Part shown: positions 1 through 10,707 of the stretch, piece by piece
Position numbering within the stretch: the first letter of the stretch is position 1
Layout: each line of letters starts with the position of its first letter
Source: Phaeosaccion multiseriatum
Lineage: Eukaryota > Ochrophyta, other classes
Assembly (NCBI GenBank): GCA_965112735.1
Contig: OZ218963.1
Coordinates: 1,674,001-1,738,000, forward strand
DNA length: 64,000 nucleotides
Direction: 5' to 3'
Made by a program: the position numbers and the translations under genes
Notes under the pieces: generated by a model
Told to the model about the DNA's origin: nothing
The model's input: only the letters and a program-made list of their open reading frames with translations
The model's database searches: none

Positions 1-1267
1 ACAAGGTTTTCAATACGGACCTTGTTCCAGGAGCTGCAGGTTAGAATATCATCCCACACATGGCCACACCCGCGGTGAAGTCTTGATACTCCTTCCCCCC
101 CCTCACCCTCCCCTACGAGCTTGCCGGCTAACTATCGCCAGCAGTGACTGGCTAAGAAGCATGTCGATGGCGGGCGACAAAGGTCCGATTGATGGGGGCA
201 TTTCAGGAGCAGGGGAAGGAGGGGGAGGCGGACCCTGTCGAAGATACCAGCCCATGTGACTGGTACGGGGACATGTGCGTGGCTGGGCACCGACCTGCAG
301 GACTTCGTCTCGGCGGCCGCTCTTCTCTGCTCCGGCCCGCTTGCGGCGTCTTGTTGGTGGAGGTTCGACCCCTGAGTTGCTGTTATCTGCTATCTGCGAC
401 CTGCTATCACCGGCGCCAGCCGGCATGCTATCTGCTATCGCCATCTGCTATCGCCAGCGTCAGCCGACTTTTATCTGCTAGCAATAGCAGACAGCAGCTA
501 GCTCTCGCCGGCGGTGGCAGCTGACGGTTGGCCGGCTGGTAGCAGGTCAAGGCCGGCGGTAGCAGATATAACACGCCGGCTGGCGCCGGCGTTGGCAGAT
601 AGCAGATAGCGCGTCAAGGGTCGAAGGTAAGCTTCTAAGTAGCACACTGCGTGGGAAGTGTGCTTCTAAGCTGGTGCGCTGTGTAACCAACCCGTGGCTT
701 CTTTGTTAGGCATATGCTAGAGTACTACCGGGCTCTGCGGACCCGAGTAGGCCAACTGGCGCCAGCGATAGCAGGTAGCACGTCAGGGGTAGAGTGTAGT
801 CAGAGTGTAGGGGAGACTTGCCTTCAGAGCCACGGCAGTGGGGGCCCACGTGTACTTGTACGTGTCCGATCCAGCGTTGGTGGAAAGAGTGTGCCACGAA
901 CATTCAGCTACGCTTCGATAGCGTTAAAGAGTAGCGACAGCCACGGAGCGAATGCAGGCTGAACCCCCACTATGACTAAGCAAATGTATTGTTTGTCGTC
1001 TCGATGAGGCTGGAGGCCTTACCCCTCACCCCCTTTGGTGGGTTTCGTCCCTCAAGTTTGTTCTCCAAAAGAGGGCTGCCGATGTGGTAGGGAGGTTGGG
1101 ACTACGGCCTAAAGAATCCCTTCCTCCCCTACCAGAAATTAAGGAAATTGCAAGAAACTTGCCCCCCTCTCTTGCTCTTCTCTGCATTGTGTCTCTAAAT
1201 CACATCAGTAAATAATGTTGTAGTTAAATATCTTATCTTCCCGGTCCGTTATCCATAAAAGAAGGGT
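1..1267. other. Gene-free left edge with imperfect CTATCTGC / GCCGGC repeats
   Basis: I see no supportable gene here. Between about 370 and 620 the sequence is built from short shuffled units of the type CTGCTATCTGC, its complement GCAGATAGCAG, and GCCGGC, so it can pair with itself in many ways. Similar units return near 755-780. The only open frames are short and change with each repeat unit. The last part, about 1200-1267, is the likely 3' untranslated region of the translocator gene on the minus strand. Confidence 0.5.
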
Positions 1268-1984
1268 TCACTTCTTTTCGGCAGACTTTTTATCGTAGTG
1301 CTGCTTCACCAGGGAGTAGCCCAGTGTGCCCAAGACTGTGTTGCGTTAGGAGCAGGGAGGAAGAAGCAAAGCACGTGGGGTGAGAGGAGTGAGAGTAAGT
1401 CAGAACGATGGAACTGATCGCCGAGCTCATGTTAGATGAGGCTGTCTCCACGTGGTGAGGTGGGCGGTGTCAAGTCATACAAAGCCACACTACCCCACGA
1501 AAGGGATGAAGCGAATACACTGGAGGACCGATTGGTCTCGATACGAAGGGCAATGAAGCTATAAAGGGACGCGACGGACTGACAGCAGAGGCAGCTGAGT
1601 GGCGTGACAAACTCACAAGATAAAAAAATCGCCCCAAGATAGTGGACTTTAGACACAGAGAAACACTCGCTAAGAGTTTGAGAGTCAACGATCAGCAGCA
1701 CCACTTACTGGCGATGGTGGAGCCTGCAATGGAGAGAGGTGACATGGGTGTACGGAAGGCCACGACTGCCGACACGATGATGACCACACGCTTGATGGTG
1801 TTGCCCACCGCGTGAGTCACGGGATCCACTTTGCCCAGGCAAAGGAAGGCGACTTCGTTGTACAGGTAGTAGAAGAGGCCTGTGGGACAAAGGACGAAAC
1901 CGGGAAACAGAGTGGTTGGTTAGTGGCCAAGGCAGGCTGTCAATTGGAGAGGGGAAAAAATATGAGAGAGAGGGAGGGATAGCA

Positions 1985-2021
<37 letters not shown>

Positions 2022-3851
2022 GCAGCCTAGCGGTAGGGAATACGTACCACTGGCGAAGGCTGAAGTGGCGAGGTACTTCTTAGTGGCACCGGCAGCTAGC
2101 GCCATCTCCCACGTCTTCTTGAACTTGGGCCCCTCAATGAGGAGGGCGGCCGGCGAGAGCATCAGGCAGGCGATGATGGTGAGGACCGCATACCTTCGAG
2201 AAGAGGAAGAGGAGGAGGAGGAGGAGGAGGAGGGGGACAGCGGCAGGGAGTAGACAGGGAGAGAGAAAGAAACGGGACATGGCGTCAGGGGTGGTAGGCT
2301 CCTCACTCGCACACCAACCAACCACGCCTCTGCTGCTGACCGCCGTCAAAGGACAAGGACTATTGTATCAAGTGAAGAGAAACCCCAGGGGCACTCCTGG
2401 GGCGAGCTTAGGGCCACTGCAGAGTCAGCAATGTAAGCCTCCCGACGCGAACCGATCCCTCTCTCATGATACGCTACTCATACGCTACTCACAGGTTGGC
2501 AGAGTCCATGTTCTCCCCCACGGGTTGGCCCATCATCTTCTTGCCGAAGACTCCTCTGAGGGCCGACCCCGTATTTGAGCCCATCGCATTGCCAAAGGCC
2601 ATCCAGCTGAAGGATAGCTCCTTCATGGACGCCAGCCCGACTCCGGCAATGACGGGCAGGAGCGACAAGTAAACCGGAAGGGCCAACACCTTGAGGAGCG
2701 AGAGGGCCGAGAGAGCCCGCGTTTGGGAGCGATTCGGGGCATCACAAGAACAGCAAAAGAGAGACAAAGAAATCACGCAGGAAGTTCATTGAGGAGATTA
2801 GCTCGCACGCAAGTAGTCGAGGGAAGCAGAGAAGGACCAACCCCCCTCTTTTGGACCGAAACTCACCTGTCCCAGCAAGACAGCCCCAAACGCCGCAGTG
2901 AAGACGGGCTCGGCTGCCTTCACAATGTGCGTAAACGAGACGGCACCAGCCCCGAGCGAGAGCACGGCGCAGATATGGGCCAGCGTGTGAAAGAAGGCCA
3001 AGACACTCAATTTCTTCGTCGCTCCTTCCTGTCAGAACCGATCAGGAGACAGGTGAGGACGAAGAAGTCGAGGAAGAGGTATGCACGGGCCGGTAGGCGA
3101 GAGGCGTGTCTGACAGGCACCCCCCCGGCCTGGACAGAGATTAACACACGTCGGGGCGAGCAATCATAGCAGCGGCACAGTCGTCCTTCCTTCACCATGC
3201 TCCCAACCGAAACGGGGGGAGCAGAGTCATCTGCAGGACAAACGTGACTTTCGCCCAGTCGTTGGGACTAGCGAAGAAGAAGAAGAACAGCAACAATAGC
3301 AAGAAAGTCGTCCGAAATTGCTAATGACTCACCGCAAGCTTGGGGCTCTTGCGCAGACCCACTATCCATTGTGGCACCACCCACAAGATGCCAGTAAAGA
3401 GCTGCAGAGAGGCCATCAGCCAGGGCAGGGGCAGCACGTTCAGCACCCGCTTGTTATAGATGTTATAGCCAATGTTGAGCAGATACCACATGGAGAAATA
3501 CAGCCCAATCTTGAGCGTTTCTACCGAGCCGCTCTTGGCTGCTGGTGCCTCACTGGACCCGCTGGCGCTCAACGCTGACGTGCCAGTGGCAGGTAGAGGC
3601 GACGATATTGTGGAGCTGCTTGTCTCGGATACCACTTTCAAGCCTTGATGGAGGCGTCCGTTCCTACCGCCAATGACTGGGAGGCTGAGGGCCATTGCGG
3701 TTGTACTATGGGAGGTGCTGCTTGCGGTTGAGCTCCTTGCTGTTGGTCGTAAAGCAAAGGAAGACTGCCCTGGGGCGACACATTGGAAAGCATTCACGCC
3801 GCCGCTGCTGCTGGCGAGCAATATCGCCGCCAAGCAAGAGACTGCCCTCAT
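1268..3851 (-). CDS. Plastid triose-phosphate/phosphate translocator family protein, 6 exons, 420 aa
   Basis: Exons on the minus strand, all in phase: 3851-3333, 3028-2867, 2689-2493, 2193-2048, 1879-1709, 1335-1268. The start at 3851 is chosen because it opens a signal peptide (MRAVSCLAAILLASSSGG) ending VNA|FQC, an ASAFAP-like site followed by a Ser/Thr-rich transit region, as expected for a protein entering a secondary plastid. About 90 residues of leader precede the first membrane helix (LYFSMWYLLNIGYNIYNKRVL). The drug/metabolite-transporter fold then follows, with the family signatures FHTLAH, GAVSFTHIVKAAEPVF, SLLPVIAGVGLAS, YYLYNEVAF and THAVGNTIKRVVII; the Lys-Arg of the last is the substrate phosphate contact in this family. 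Known role of the family: exchange of phosphate for triose phosphate, phosphoenolpyruvate or a hexose phosphate across a plastid membrane. I cannot assign the substrate. The last exon has only 22 codons (ends SAEKK). Confidence 0.93.
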
Positions 3852-5808
3852 GCTGGTACAAGAAGCAGACAGACACGGAGGAGGGAATGCGCATATGGGG
3901 CTTCGGGGGCCCGGACACAAAACTGAAATTGTTTTGTATGTGGCCGACCTGAATGGAAAGAGAAAAGCGGGGCCACGACTACAGGAACCCTGCGTGAGGT
4001 GCCTAAGGTAGGGTATCACAGGACATGCAATGCACAGCCACACCGCTCCCTCCCGTCCTGTCTATCCTACTCGACCGTTCTCTCGTTTTCTCTTGGTTTC
4101 GCTTCTTCCGTTCTTTCCTTCTCTTATCCTCGTCCAACTCTCTGTGTACTGTTGGCATGTGCGTTTTACTTGCCGCCTCAGTGCTGCTTTTCGATCACTT
4201 CAAGGCTCCGCTTATAGAAGATGAGAGGATTCGAGCGATGGCTATTAGCGACAACTACAGCAGAGCAAAAGGGGTCTAGATAGGGCGTTTAGGAACACCC
4301 CTGTGAGCTAGCTCACTCATTCTGCTGCTGCTACTGCTGTTGCTCTCCCCATTCCTTCCAAGGGCTGGCATGTCTCATGGCCTATTCTCCCACTCCGTGT
4401 CGGCTCCGCATCGAGCTCTGTCCTCATTCCTCTCTCTCTCTCGTCTGCCCCTTTCACTGCACCTCTACCTTACAAGTCGACGCCGCGAGCGAGAAGGTCA
4501 CAAAGTACGCGGACACCCCTGCAGTTCCTCAGTGCGCTCGACTCTTCGCCGACAGTCTGAGCAGGGACCAAGTGCCTAGAGCTGAGGGTATGGCGCGGCT
4601 GTAGAACCACAGAAGGAGGCAGCTCCACTTGGCTGCTGCTTCATCGCCAACTGCGGCTGCCCGCTGCTGCCGGTTCCAATGGGGACGTACATCCTTGACT
4701 TTCAAGGACGCAGCTGTTGACGGCGCTACTGGGCTGTACCAAGACGAACAGGTAACAAGCACGCATGACAAGCACAGCTGTTGCTCTCTGCAAGCAAGTG
4801 CAAGTCGAAATCTACACAGTAACGCACAGCTGCCTGGATTGCTCCACTCTGCTTCACTGCTTGGCTGCTGCCCATCTGTGGCTGCTGCCCGTGTGTATGG
4901 CACCCCATCCCAGCAGGGACCCTTCGCCCTGTTCAACCCCCTTCTTTCGTCATTGGGAAGGGGTACTGGCGGAGACCAAGGGACGTCATCGTGGGTAAGT
5001 GAGAGAGAGAGATAGAGAGAGAGAGAGCTGTGTGTGGACTGCGAACTCTTTTTGCTTTATTCTCTTCCTGACGCTTCGGTTTGCTGATTTTTCCTCATGA
5101 CGCCGGTGGTTTGTCCTTCATACCAACACGTGTCTGTCCGTTTGTCTGTCTGTCTGCCTATCTATCTGCCTGTATATATATATACATATAGACCTGTCTC
5201 TCTGAGTCTATCTGTCTGTCTGTCTGTCCGTCTGTCTCTCTGTCCGTCTTCCTGCCTGTTTGTCCGTCTGTCTCTCTGTCCGTCTTCCTGCCTGTCAGTC
5301 AAAAGCTCCACTCCATCGTCTACCTGGGGAGGAGAGGTCTCAACGTGTCCATCAGTGCAACTCCAGAAGCTCTCCCGACTGCCACTACGCGCACATCAGC
5401 ACCAGAGGTACAAGTCACAAGCCCCACTTCTGTTGTAGCACCAACTGGTGCTGGTGCTGGTGCTGCCGCTGTTGTAAGGGTAGGCTCTGCAAAACAAGGT
5501 TGGTTCCAGAAGCTGCAGTGGCAGGCACCCCCACAAGCCGACAGCAGCGTAGGGAAATGCAGGCACTGAAGGCATCGCAGTCCCAGCAGCAGAAGCCGAC
5601 GCAGTTAGGCGAGGCATCTATCCAGCCTCCCTCTGCAACCATCTCTCTTCTGTAGAGCTCATCTCATTGGCTACCTGCGGGGAGGACTGACTCCATAACT
5701 AGTCTAGGGGGAGGGGGGGGGCATCACAATTGCGGATGGTGAGAGCCGCCTCCGCTGCTGCCATCGCTGCTGCAAACACGTGTGGCGCTGCTTCACCCTC
5801 GGCAGATT
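3852..5808. other. Spacer without a supportable gene; pyrimidine-rich simple repeats
   Basis: The start of this spacer should hold the promoter of the minus-strand translocator. Simple TCTCTC/CTGT tracts lie at about 4420-4470 and 5120-5300, and CTGGTG/CTGCTG triplets at 5440-5470. Short open stretches at about 4480-4604 and 4880-4995 (the latter ending in a GTAAGT donor-like site) have coding-like composition on the plus strand. I could not join them into a gene or recognise a family. Confidence 0.4.
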
Positions 5809-6120
5809 GTTACGATATAAGGCATCCCAATATGCCTTCAGTATTATCCAAACGCCATATCGTAACAAAAGAGGGGTTCGAGTCCTACCTGAGGAAAGAG
5901 GAAAAAATAATATGATGTTTCCCGAGGGGGGTTCCCAAGGAGATACCAGAGGGTCGTACCCTGTTGAAAAAAGCACGTGAAAACTGGTGGGATAAACAAA
6001 GGGACAGTATTTAGGGACGAACGTGTCGGTAGCGCCAACCCCCCGGTGCGAAGGTGTAGGGCTCAAGGAACCCACCTTTTGTTACGATATAAGGCATATT
6101 GGGATGCCTTATATCGTAAC
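5809..6120. repeat. Foldback-type element bounded by related palindromes
   Basis: At 6081-6120 there is a perfect inverted repeat: 17-nt arms GTTACGATATAAGGCAT / ATGCCTTATATCGTAAC around a 6-nt loop. At 5809-5866 a related copy starts with the same GTTACGATATAAGGCAT and ends with CATATCGTAAC, with an imperfect middle. The stretch between them (5867-6080) has no recognisable gene. Two related palindromes 215 bp apart are typical of a miniature inverted-repeat (MITE/foldback) element or its remnant. No transposase is present nearby. Confidence 0.6.
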
Positions 6121-6250
6121 ACAGATACAGCCGGGATGAGCCCCTGCGGCTGCTGTTGCTCCCATCCAGACTCGTGTGCAGGGGGGAGGACTTGCGTTCC
6201 AGTTTCTCCGCCCCTGACCTGTTTCTAGGTGTCCACCACCTTTGGAAACA

Positions 6251-6277
6251 GGCCGGCCAGAAACAGGAAGCAGGCCG
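6251..6277 (+). repeat. Dispersed 27-nt repeat, copy 1
   Basis: The sequence begins GGCCGGCCAGAAACAGGA and ends CAGGCCG. The second copy at 9607-9633 differs at one position. Both lie in gene-free DNA and start with the 8-bp palindrome GGCCGGCC. Confidence 0.6.
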
Positions 6278-6884
6278 CGGCGTTTGTAGGGCTCTCTGAC
6301 AGCAGCCACGAATGCTGCATGCTCCACCGCCGCTCGGCATGCTCATCGCCATGCCTTGCCCAAGTAGGTAGCCCCTTTGGGACTGTGGCCCTGCCTGACT
6401 CTTTGCACATGGCTGCGCTCCAGGGTAGCTGGCTGTCTCACAAAAAAAGAAATCATCACATTACAATATTACTCGTGTCTTAGCCTACTATTCCTTGCTT
6501 GTTAGTACAAACGTGACAAGAAGAGGTGAGGTGCGTGGCGCCCACCGTGGGTCGAGCGCAAGCCCGGCGAAACCAGGCTCCCTCTGGCACCTCCGCAAGA
6601 GAAGGGTCGATCGTCTGTGCGTAAGCCTCTGCTCTCCCGGTCAACCCTCCTGCCTCTCCCTGCTGGACGATTTCACGGTGACGCCCATGCATGGCACACA
6701 CTCCTTCTCAGTCACGGTGAAACCAATCAGGCGCCTGGTCACCAGACGGGACTGAGCGCTCCTGCTCATATTACCAGCGCCGTCCTCCTTGCCGGCTGCT
6801 GTCTTGGGCTGGTTGCGCCTCTGCCTTTCCTCCCTCCTCCTTGCTTGCGCCCTTCCGTTCCGACCGTCGGCCCCCCGCGGGGCT

Positions 6885-7120
6885 TCTCGGGCTCCGGGCT
6901 TCTGGGCCATAGCCCCCTCCAGGCTTCGGGCTTCTGGCCGCAGGCCAGCGCGGGCTTCTGCGCCGCAGGCCAGCGGTCTGGGCTTCAGGCTTCTCAGGGG
7001 GGCTCAGGGGGGCTCACGGGGGGGGGGGAGATTATGCCAGGCTTCTGGCCGCAGGCCAGCCCCGGGCTTCTTGCTTCCGGCCGCAGGCCGCCTCAGGCTT
7101 CTGCTTATCGGGGGGCCAGA
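6885..7120 (+). repeat. Cluster of GGCTTCTGGCCGCAGGCC-type repeats
   Basis: Units resembling GGCTTCTGGCCGCAGGCCAG recur at about 6928, 6953, 7040 and 7068-7105, separated by G-rich runs (nine G or more near 7019-7030). Each unit contains the dyad GGCC-GCA-GGCC and could form small hairpins. No open frame crosses the cluster in a believable way. Confidence 0.5.
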
Positions 7121-7397
7121 GAAGCCCCACGGGGGGCCGACGACCGAAAACCCTGCTGCCAAGAAGCTGTACACGACCGCGCTGCTGAATGAGGCCACGT
7201 CCCCGTGAATGGCTTCTGCGCTCACGTCGACCTCGTGGGTGAACCTGGCTGTACACCAGCCCACCGGAGTCACAGCTGTTGCTGGCGACGTCGTCAACGT
7301 CTGCTTGATGTTAACCATGTAGAGCTCGCTGTTCGTGCTGCCGCACGAGTAGACGCAGTCGTTCACCACAGCCACCCCGCCTGTGCTCTTCAGACGC

Positions 7398-9000
7398 TCA
7401 TCTCCGAGGACGATGATGCAGTCCGCAGGACCATGCTGAGCTTTGATCATGAGCATGGCTGGTACCACAAGCAGACTCAACCAAAAAGATTGGGGGGGGG
7501 AAATCAAGATCGATGGGCTTCTGGAAAAAAGCCTTGTTGTTCTCCCGCCACCATCTGTCCCACTCTGGGCCGATGGTGCTGAGGATCAAAGCACACTTGG
7601 ACTGGCGCTCTCCGGGTGAGGAGCGACCGGGTTGCTGGGTATGTCACGAGCGCCAGCGCTGTCTCGATAGAGAACTTGTTCTTGTTCTTCACAGCATCAG
7701 CCAAGGGCGAGCGATGGCTTGCTGTACGGTTTCCCGCACCTCCTCGTCGGCGTCGCTCATGCCAGCGCGCAAGGATAGCTACTCGAATCCCAGCAAAGTC
7801 ATTCTTGTCCTATACCATCCACCAGTTGTAAAACGAAGACAATGCTCTTGATGACGTGGATGAGGTCGGCGACAATCTCGAAATCCTTGTATCGATCCTT
7901 CGCTCCGAGGAGTGAACGCGTGCAGCGCACAGTGAGAGCGTGCTGAGGCCCACAGCTGTCCTGCGAGACGAATATGACGTACATGCTCCTGCAAACTCGA
8001 CCCTTCCTCCTGCAGTTCGTGCACACACGCATCGTGAAGTGAATGAGACGAGGGCTGTCCACCTCTCCGCATGGCTCCTCCCCACAGCGGCTGCAGTCCT
8101 GGTGGCAGTCGTACAGCTTCTGGGCTGCTTCCCAAGACACATTCTCGCCTGCTTGCACTCTCGCCCACACGTCTTTCAAGCATGGGATGCAGACGCGGAG
8201 ACGTTCTCGACCCCTGACGTGCTATCGCCCACATTCTCGATAGCATACTATCGGAGCCTGAGTAGCTGTATTTACGACAACAGCAAGGGGTAATGAGGGG
8301 GGCGGGGGGAGGGGCAAGAGCAGCTGGGCGGAGTCAGAGAGGCGACAGGAGGACAGTGAAGTAAGAGAGGGGAAGGGAAGAGAAGAAAGATTTTCCTCAT
8401 CTTTCCGTGTATGGTCTGCTCTCCCTGTGCCCGCCCCCTTTAACACATTTTCGTCTTCGTACCAGCATGTACGGACACGTCACCACTGGTACATCCAAAA
8501 TTCTTCATGGATCTTTCATTCGTGTGCAGTCCTCTCTTTATCGCGGTGCCGTCCTGTTTAAGAGTTATCATCCGAATGTTTGGCTGCCTTGCGTGCCTAA
8601 GAGCTGCGTTGAAGTTGAGAATGCTTGCTTGTATGCCTTGTCGAAGAGGCTGAGGTGTCTCGGGTGGCTGAAACGATCCTGAGGTCGCTAGTGGCTGCAA
8701 AGTGATGTTGCGTCTCCGTTCTCGATCCTCCATCGTTTCCTACCTCGCCCGCCCCTCTTCCCCTCTTCAGCGGTCTTCTCCGTTTTCGTGGCCCCCCGTA
8801 CATGAGCATGAGGGGGGGATGGGTGTACTCTCGTAGACTGTCGTAGCTACTCCTGCGTACCGCCTCGGCACTCCTGGCAATGGCGCTTCGGCCCAGCCGA
8901 GGCCCCGCTTCTCAAAGGTATCGATGCATAGATATTCCGATGCCTGGGCTGCCTCCAGCCATTCGAGAGGTGGTATTGCGTAGCAGCCGGCACGAGCCAT
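7398..9000 (-). pseudogene. Possible Cys-rich (zinc-binding-like) gene or decayed gene, fragments only
   Basis: Several minus-strand stretches look coding but do not join cleanly. A possible first exon starts at ATG 9000 and reads MARAGCYAIPPLEWLEAAQA. The best block, about 8217-7799, contains LRVCIPC, then YDCHQDCSRC, then MRVCTNCRRKG: repeated C-x2-C pairs with LRVC/MRVC spacing, reminiscent of short zinc-binding modules found beside F-box domains in fungi and protists. Further coding-like pieces lie at about 7700-7600 (KNKNKFSIETALALV) and 7589-7500 (GPEWDRWWRENNKAFFQ), in frames that need either short introns or frameshifts. I do not recognise a specific family, and decay is as likely as an active gene. 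Confidence 0.25.
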
Positions 9001-10707
9001 AAAGAATCAAGTGTTGGCCGATGCGTAATTTTGTGAGTGTTGAAACGGCGGATTACAACGTGTTCAGTAGTGGCGAGTGGCTGGGGGAGACAGGCTGGAG
9101 AGAAAAAACAGTTTCCACAGAGCGTGCGGTCTGGAAGACCTCATCGTGGACCTGCATGAGACGCAGCGCAAAGAAAATCACAGGGCCTACCTGCAGAGGC
9201 ATGACTGAGAGACTGAGAGTGTTGTGTAGTAAGTCAGTAAGCGAAGACAGGGGCCTTAGGGAGAGGAATTACGCCCAGCCAAGACCTAGTTGAATAAGGG
9301 AAGTGTTGGGTTTCTTCGACATCGCACAGGGCGAGCGTGTTATGGTACTCGTGTTGGTGTTTGCTCCAGCTGCGGATCTTTCTCCCTCTCTGGCGCCCTG
9401 TCCCCTCTCTTCGACTCTCTGTCTCTCTCTCTCCGCCTCTCGGCACTCTCTATCTCTCTCTCTTCCATTCTAATTGCTTTCTACTTTGGCTTCTATGGAT
9501 CGGCAGTCATCACACCAGCCCTCCCCACGCCGCCCCCTGACTCCCCCCCCCCCTGGGCAGTCGCTCAGTGCGCTCAAGGAGCCAAAATTTGAGGTTGGCC
9601 GGCTCGGGCCGGCCAGAAACAGGAAACAGGCCGGCTTGGACCGGTAGAACGAGGAAACAGGGAAAGGGCAAGAGACTCAGCACGGGCACGGGGAGGGGAG
9701 TTGCTCCTCCATCACCTCACAACGGGGGGGGGGGGGAAGGAAGGATGGAAGGAAGAAATTAGGAGGGGCCGAGCTATGCCCCCTACTACTCATGAAGCAC
9801 TCCTGGTGCGTTGAGTCTACGGTGGACGGTGGGCTCCACTACTTCAAGAGAAGACGAAGCAAAAAAAAGAAGCATATGGGGTGCCGTGCATATCACCATA
9901 TCTATCACCACATCGCCATCCTTGCTAAATATGCATATGACCCTTTCGCCATCCCCCCCGTTTTCTTTCCTGCGCCAATTTTTGGTGTTCTTTTCTATCC
10001 CCCTTCTAAATCCTTCTGGGGGTCGATGGGGGGGGACACTGCGGACCTTTCGAGCAGCCGCAGTGTTTTTTCAGTTTTTTGGAATGAAGCTCGAGAGACC
10101 AAAGAAACAAGATTATTATTGGAAATCAAATTTTATTTTTTGGCAAACTGCTGGTGGTGCGGCCTAGAGCGGCCCGGACGTCAGGATGTTAGGATTTTCG
10201 CAAAGGAGACTGCCTCACAAACCAAACATCTTAGTCCCAAAGGTGAGAAGGAGTGTGAATGCGGAGGTGAAAGGGAGGATGGACGGGAGAGCTTGAAAGG
10301 TGTAGCGAGGAGGGGCGGGGGTGCAAAACGACCCCTCAACGGCCGGTGTGGATATGCACGCATTGCTTGTGCCGTAAACCCAGCCCGGGCCGCTGGCCGT
10401 GGCTGCCGATGTGAGCTGCTGGTGGGAGGAGGAGATGGCGGAGAGCGAGCGAAGAGCAGCATAGAAGAGGAGCCAGCAAAGGGCAGCGCGTCACATCCTT
10501 GTTGTGTCTTCTTCCCGTATTTTACTTGCCATCTCTAACCCGCAACCCTGCCATCCCCTTCTTTCCCGCTCCCCGCCTTGCCCGCCTCGCCTGACCGCAC
10601 TCCTCTCCATGTCTGCTTCCACCCGCCGGATTTCTCCATTTTACCGGTAACTCGCTCCGCCCCCGCCCCGCAGAACACCCATCTTTCGCCAAGGAAAGAC
10701 GGGGAAC
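9001..10707. other. Spacer with no supportable gene
   Basis: Nothing convincing is present on either strand. There is a TCTCTC tract at about 9410-9470, a second copy of the 27-nt GGCCGGCC repeat at 9607-9633, and a G run near 9724-9736. An open frame at 9792-10538 is long but low in information (Lys/Arg- and Gly-rich) and resembles no family I know. Confidence 0.4.
9607..9633 (+). repeat. Dispersed 27-nt repeat, copy 2
   Basis: Second copy of the repeat at 6251-6277, one mismatch, same orientation. It is followed by a partial echo (GGCCGG...GAAACAGG) at about 9630-9662, suggesting a local tandem. Confidence 0.6.

Noticed and set aside
5875-5886. tRNA B-box-like GGTTCGAGTCCT
   Set aside because: No A-box at the right distance and the T-stem does not pair (three of five pairs fail), so neither a tRNA nor a tRNA-derived SINE is supported.
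9792-10538. 248-codon plus-strand frame before the secreted protein gene
   Set aside because: Low-complexity composition, no recognisable motif and no splice or signal features; kept only as part of the spacer description.
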